A stretch of DNA of 51,752 bases from WLJO01 sp945889085 (GTDB taxonomy: Bacteria; Actinomycetota; Acidimicrobiia; Acidimicrobiales; Ilumatobacteraceae), in assembly GCA_945889085.1 (NCBI GenBank), contig CAMDBM010000021.1, forward strand, positions 1 to 51,752. The letters run 5' to 3'. The number at the start of each line of letters is the position of its first letter. Within the stretch, counting starts at the first letter, position 1. Under the pieces are notes generated by a model, which worked only from the letters and a program-made list of their open reading frames with translations, did no database searches and was not told the origin of the DNA. This document shows, in pieces, positions 50,824 to 51,752 of the stretch. Made by a program: the position numbers and the translations under genes.

Positions 50824-51752
50824 ATGCAATTGGGTGGACTTCAGAAACGTCGACTGCTGGTCACGTTTACGGCATTGAGTGCCGCAATCATCACGATAAG
50901 CGCAGGCTTTGGCGCAACCCAAGCACACGCCGTTTCGCCGGCCGGCAGCACGTTCGTGCCGATCACCCCGTTCTCGGCGTTCGACTCCCGACCTAGTACG
51001 TATGTGGCCAACGGCGGCCGGCCCGCAGGCAAGCTTCCGGCGAGGTCGACGTCGTTGATCACGATCGGTGGCCGGGGTGGCGTGCCCGCCGATGGATCGG
51101 TGAGTGCGGTCGTGGTGCAACTCGGTGGATGGTTCCCCGCTCGGGATATGTCGGGAATGACGGTGTGGGACGGCCTCAGTGCTCGCCCGGCGCGTCCGAC
51201 CTTTTACACGCACACCACGCGCAACATTGTTGGTCTCGTGATCACCGTCGACTCGCTAGCGCGCTTCAACCTCTGGGTCGAACAGAGGATGTACGTCTCG
51301 GTTGACGTGCTCGGCTATTTCTCGACCTCTCCTGCTGCATTCCTCGGCGCTACTGGTCTCACGGGTGCAAGCGGCCTGCAGGGCGCGACGGGTGCGCAGG
51401 GTGATACCGGTGTGACGGGTGCGTCTGGCCTGCAGGGTTTGACTGGTCCGCAGGGTGATACCGGTGCGACGGGTTCGCAGGGTTTGACGGGTGATACGGG
51501 TTCGCAGGGTTTGACGGGTGATACGGGTTCCCAGGGTGGTCAGGGTACGACGGGTTCGCAGGGTGATACCGGTGTGACGGGTTCGCAGGGTGACACCGGC
51601 ATCCAGGGCGATACCGGGTTGACCGGTGATACGGGTCTGACGGGTGATACTGGTCTGACGGGTGATACGGGTTCGCAGGGTGACACCGGCATCCAGGGCG
51701 ATACCGGGTTGACCGGTGATACGGGTCTGACGGGTGATACGGGTCTGACAGG
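50824..51752 (+). CDS. Secreted collagen-like repeat protein, 3' partial
   Basis: 309 codons visible, open to the window edge. A signal peptide (KRRLLVTFTALSAAIITISA, cleavage likely after AHA, about residue 40) is followed by a domain of about 135 residues (FVPITPFSAFDSRP to VSVDVLGYFS). From about residue 178 there is an unbroken Gly-x-x array of GDTGLT, GSQGDT and GATG type with no lysine or proline-rich triplets. GGGGGA lies before the ATG. The array should form a collagen-like triple helix on the cell surface or outside. Confidence 0.8.
   Translation, partial: MQLGGLQKRRLLVTFTALSAAIITISAGFGATQAHAVSPAGSTFVPITPFSAFDSRPSTYVANGGRPAGKLPARSTSLITIGGRGGVPADGSVSAVVVQLGGWFPARDMSGMTVWDGLSARPARPTFYTHTTRNIVGLVITVDSLARFNLWVEQRMYVSVDVLGYFSTSPAAFLGATGLTGASGLQGATGAQGDTGVTGASGLQGLTGPQGDTGATGSQGLTGDTGSQGLTGDTGSQGGQGTTGSQGDTGVTGSQGDTGIQGDTGLTGDTGLTGDTGLTGDTGSQGDTGIQGDTGLTGDTGLTGDTGLT
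51355..51752 (+). repeat. Tandem 9/18-bp collagen-coding repeats
   Basis: About 44 repeats of a 9-bp unit (GGT-NNN-ACG type) arranged in larger 27- to 60-bp homogenised blocks; one block around 51580-51640 recurs almost unchanged at about 51670-51750. Prone to length variation; continues beyond the window. Confidence 0.85.

Noticed and set aside
51355..51752. CRISPR array
   Set aside because: The repeats are contiguous, in frame and encode Gly-x-x triplets; there are no unique spacers and no cas genes.

Overview
The window looks like a chromosomal segment of a high-GC actinobacterium, most probably class Acidimicrobiia (Ilumatobacter-like). This is inferred from three things: a complete actinobacterial cell-envelope operon (fhaA-fhaB-pstP-rodA-pbpA-pknB, with crgA and a trpG/pabA-type glutaminase beside it and a tRNA-Leu next to fhaA); F420-type oxidoreductase, CoA-transferase and thiolase catabolic genes; and many apparently leaderless genes whose start codon lies 6-7 nt after a TAnnnT -10 box. 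No ribosomal RNA, phage, transposase or CRISPR was seen. The gene density is high, and no stretch above 300 bp lacks a gene.

Layout. 1-5202: the end of a thioesterase, a small zinc-ribbon protein, a phytanoyl-CoA dioxygenase-like enzyme, tRNA-Ala(TGC), an SRPBCC protein, a Vps62-like membrane protein and an F420/LLM oxidoreductase. 5350-17035: metabolic genes, namely an orphan CoxL-type molybdenum hydroxylase with a strong terminator, a GT2 glycosyltransferase, an alkaline-phosphatase-superfamily protein, a TrmH-type RNA methyltransferase, a CaiB-type CoA transferase divergent from a ferredoxin-reductase-like flavoprotein and a MarR regulator, an unusual fasciclin/OmpA membrane protein that carries a degenerate acyl-CoA-synthetase C-terminal domain, and a thiolase. 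17092-26694: the cell-division and peptidoglycan-signalling block, with three DnaA-box-like sites upstream of crgA. 26787-36313: an M20-type amidohydrolase, small membrane proteins, a YhaO/YhaN (SbcCD-like) pair, a secreted lysyl-oxidase homologue, a homocysteine methyltransferase and a lipoprotein.

36414-39435 is a compact toxin-antitoxin/defence island: an Abi-family HEPN protein with a structured leader, RelB/RelE, an XRE-nucleotidyltransferase fusion and VapB/VapC. It is interspersed with two copies of a 50-bp palindrome and three copies of a second short repeat. 39627-44755 holds a phosphoesterase, a cNMP-binding protein, an M48 protease, an ABM monooxygenase, a PRISE-type reductase behind a TetR-like operator, and a short-chain-dehydrogenase-fold protein whose motifs are those of halohydrin dehalogenases. 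An AbiEi/DUF559-like gene (44823-45767) is bracketed by two 65-bp repeats, each containing a perfect or near-perfect 21-bp-arm inverted repeat.

50577-45929 (minus strand) is the most system-like accessory locus: a sigma-70-region-2-like protein, an unknown 435-aa protein, a dual-specificity-type phosphatase, an ARPP-1-family protein and a histone-deacetylase-family hydrolase. All are co-directional and closely spaced, with an identical 15-bp element ahead of two of the genes. The window ends inside a secreted collagen-like repeat protein (50824 onward).
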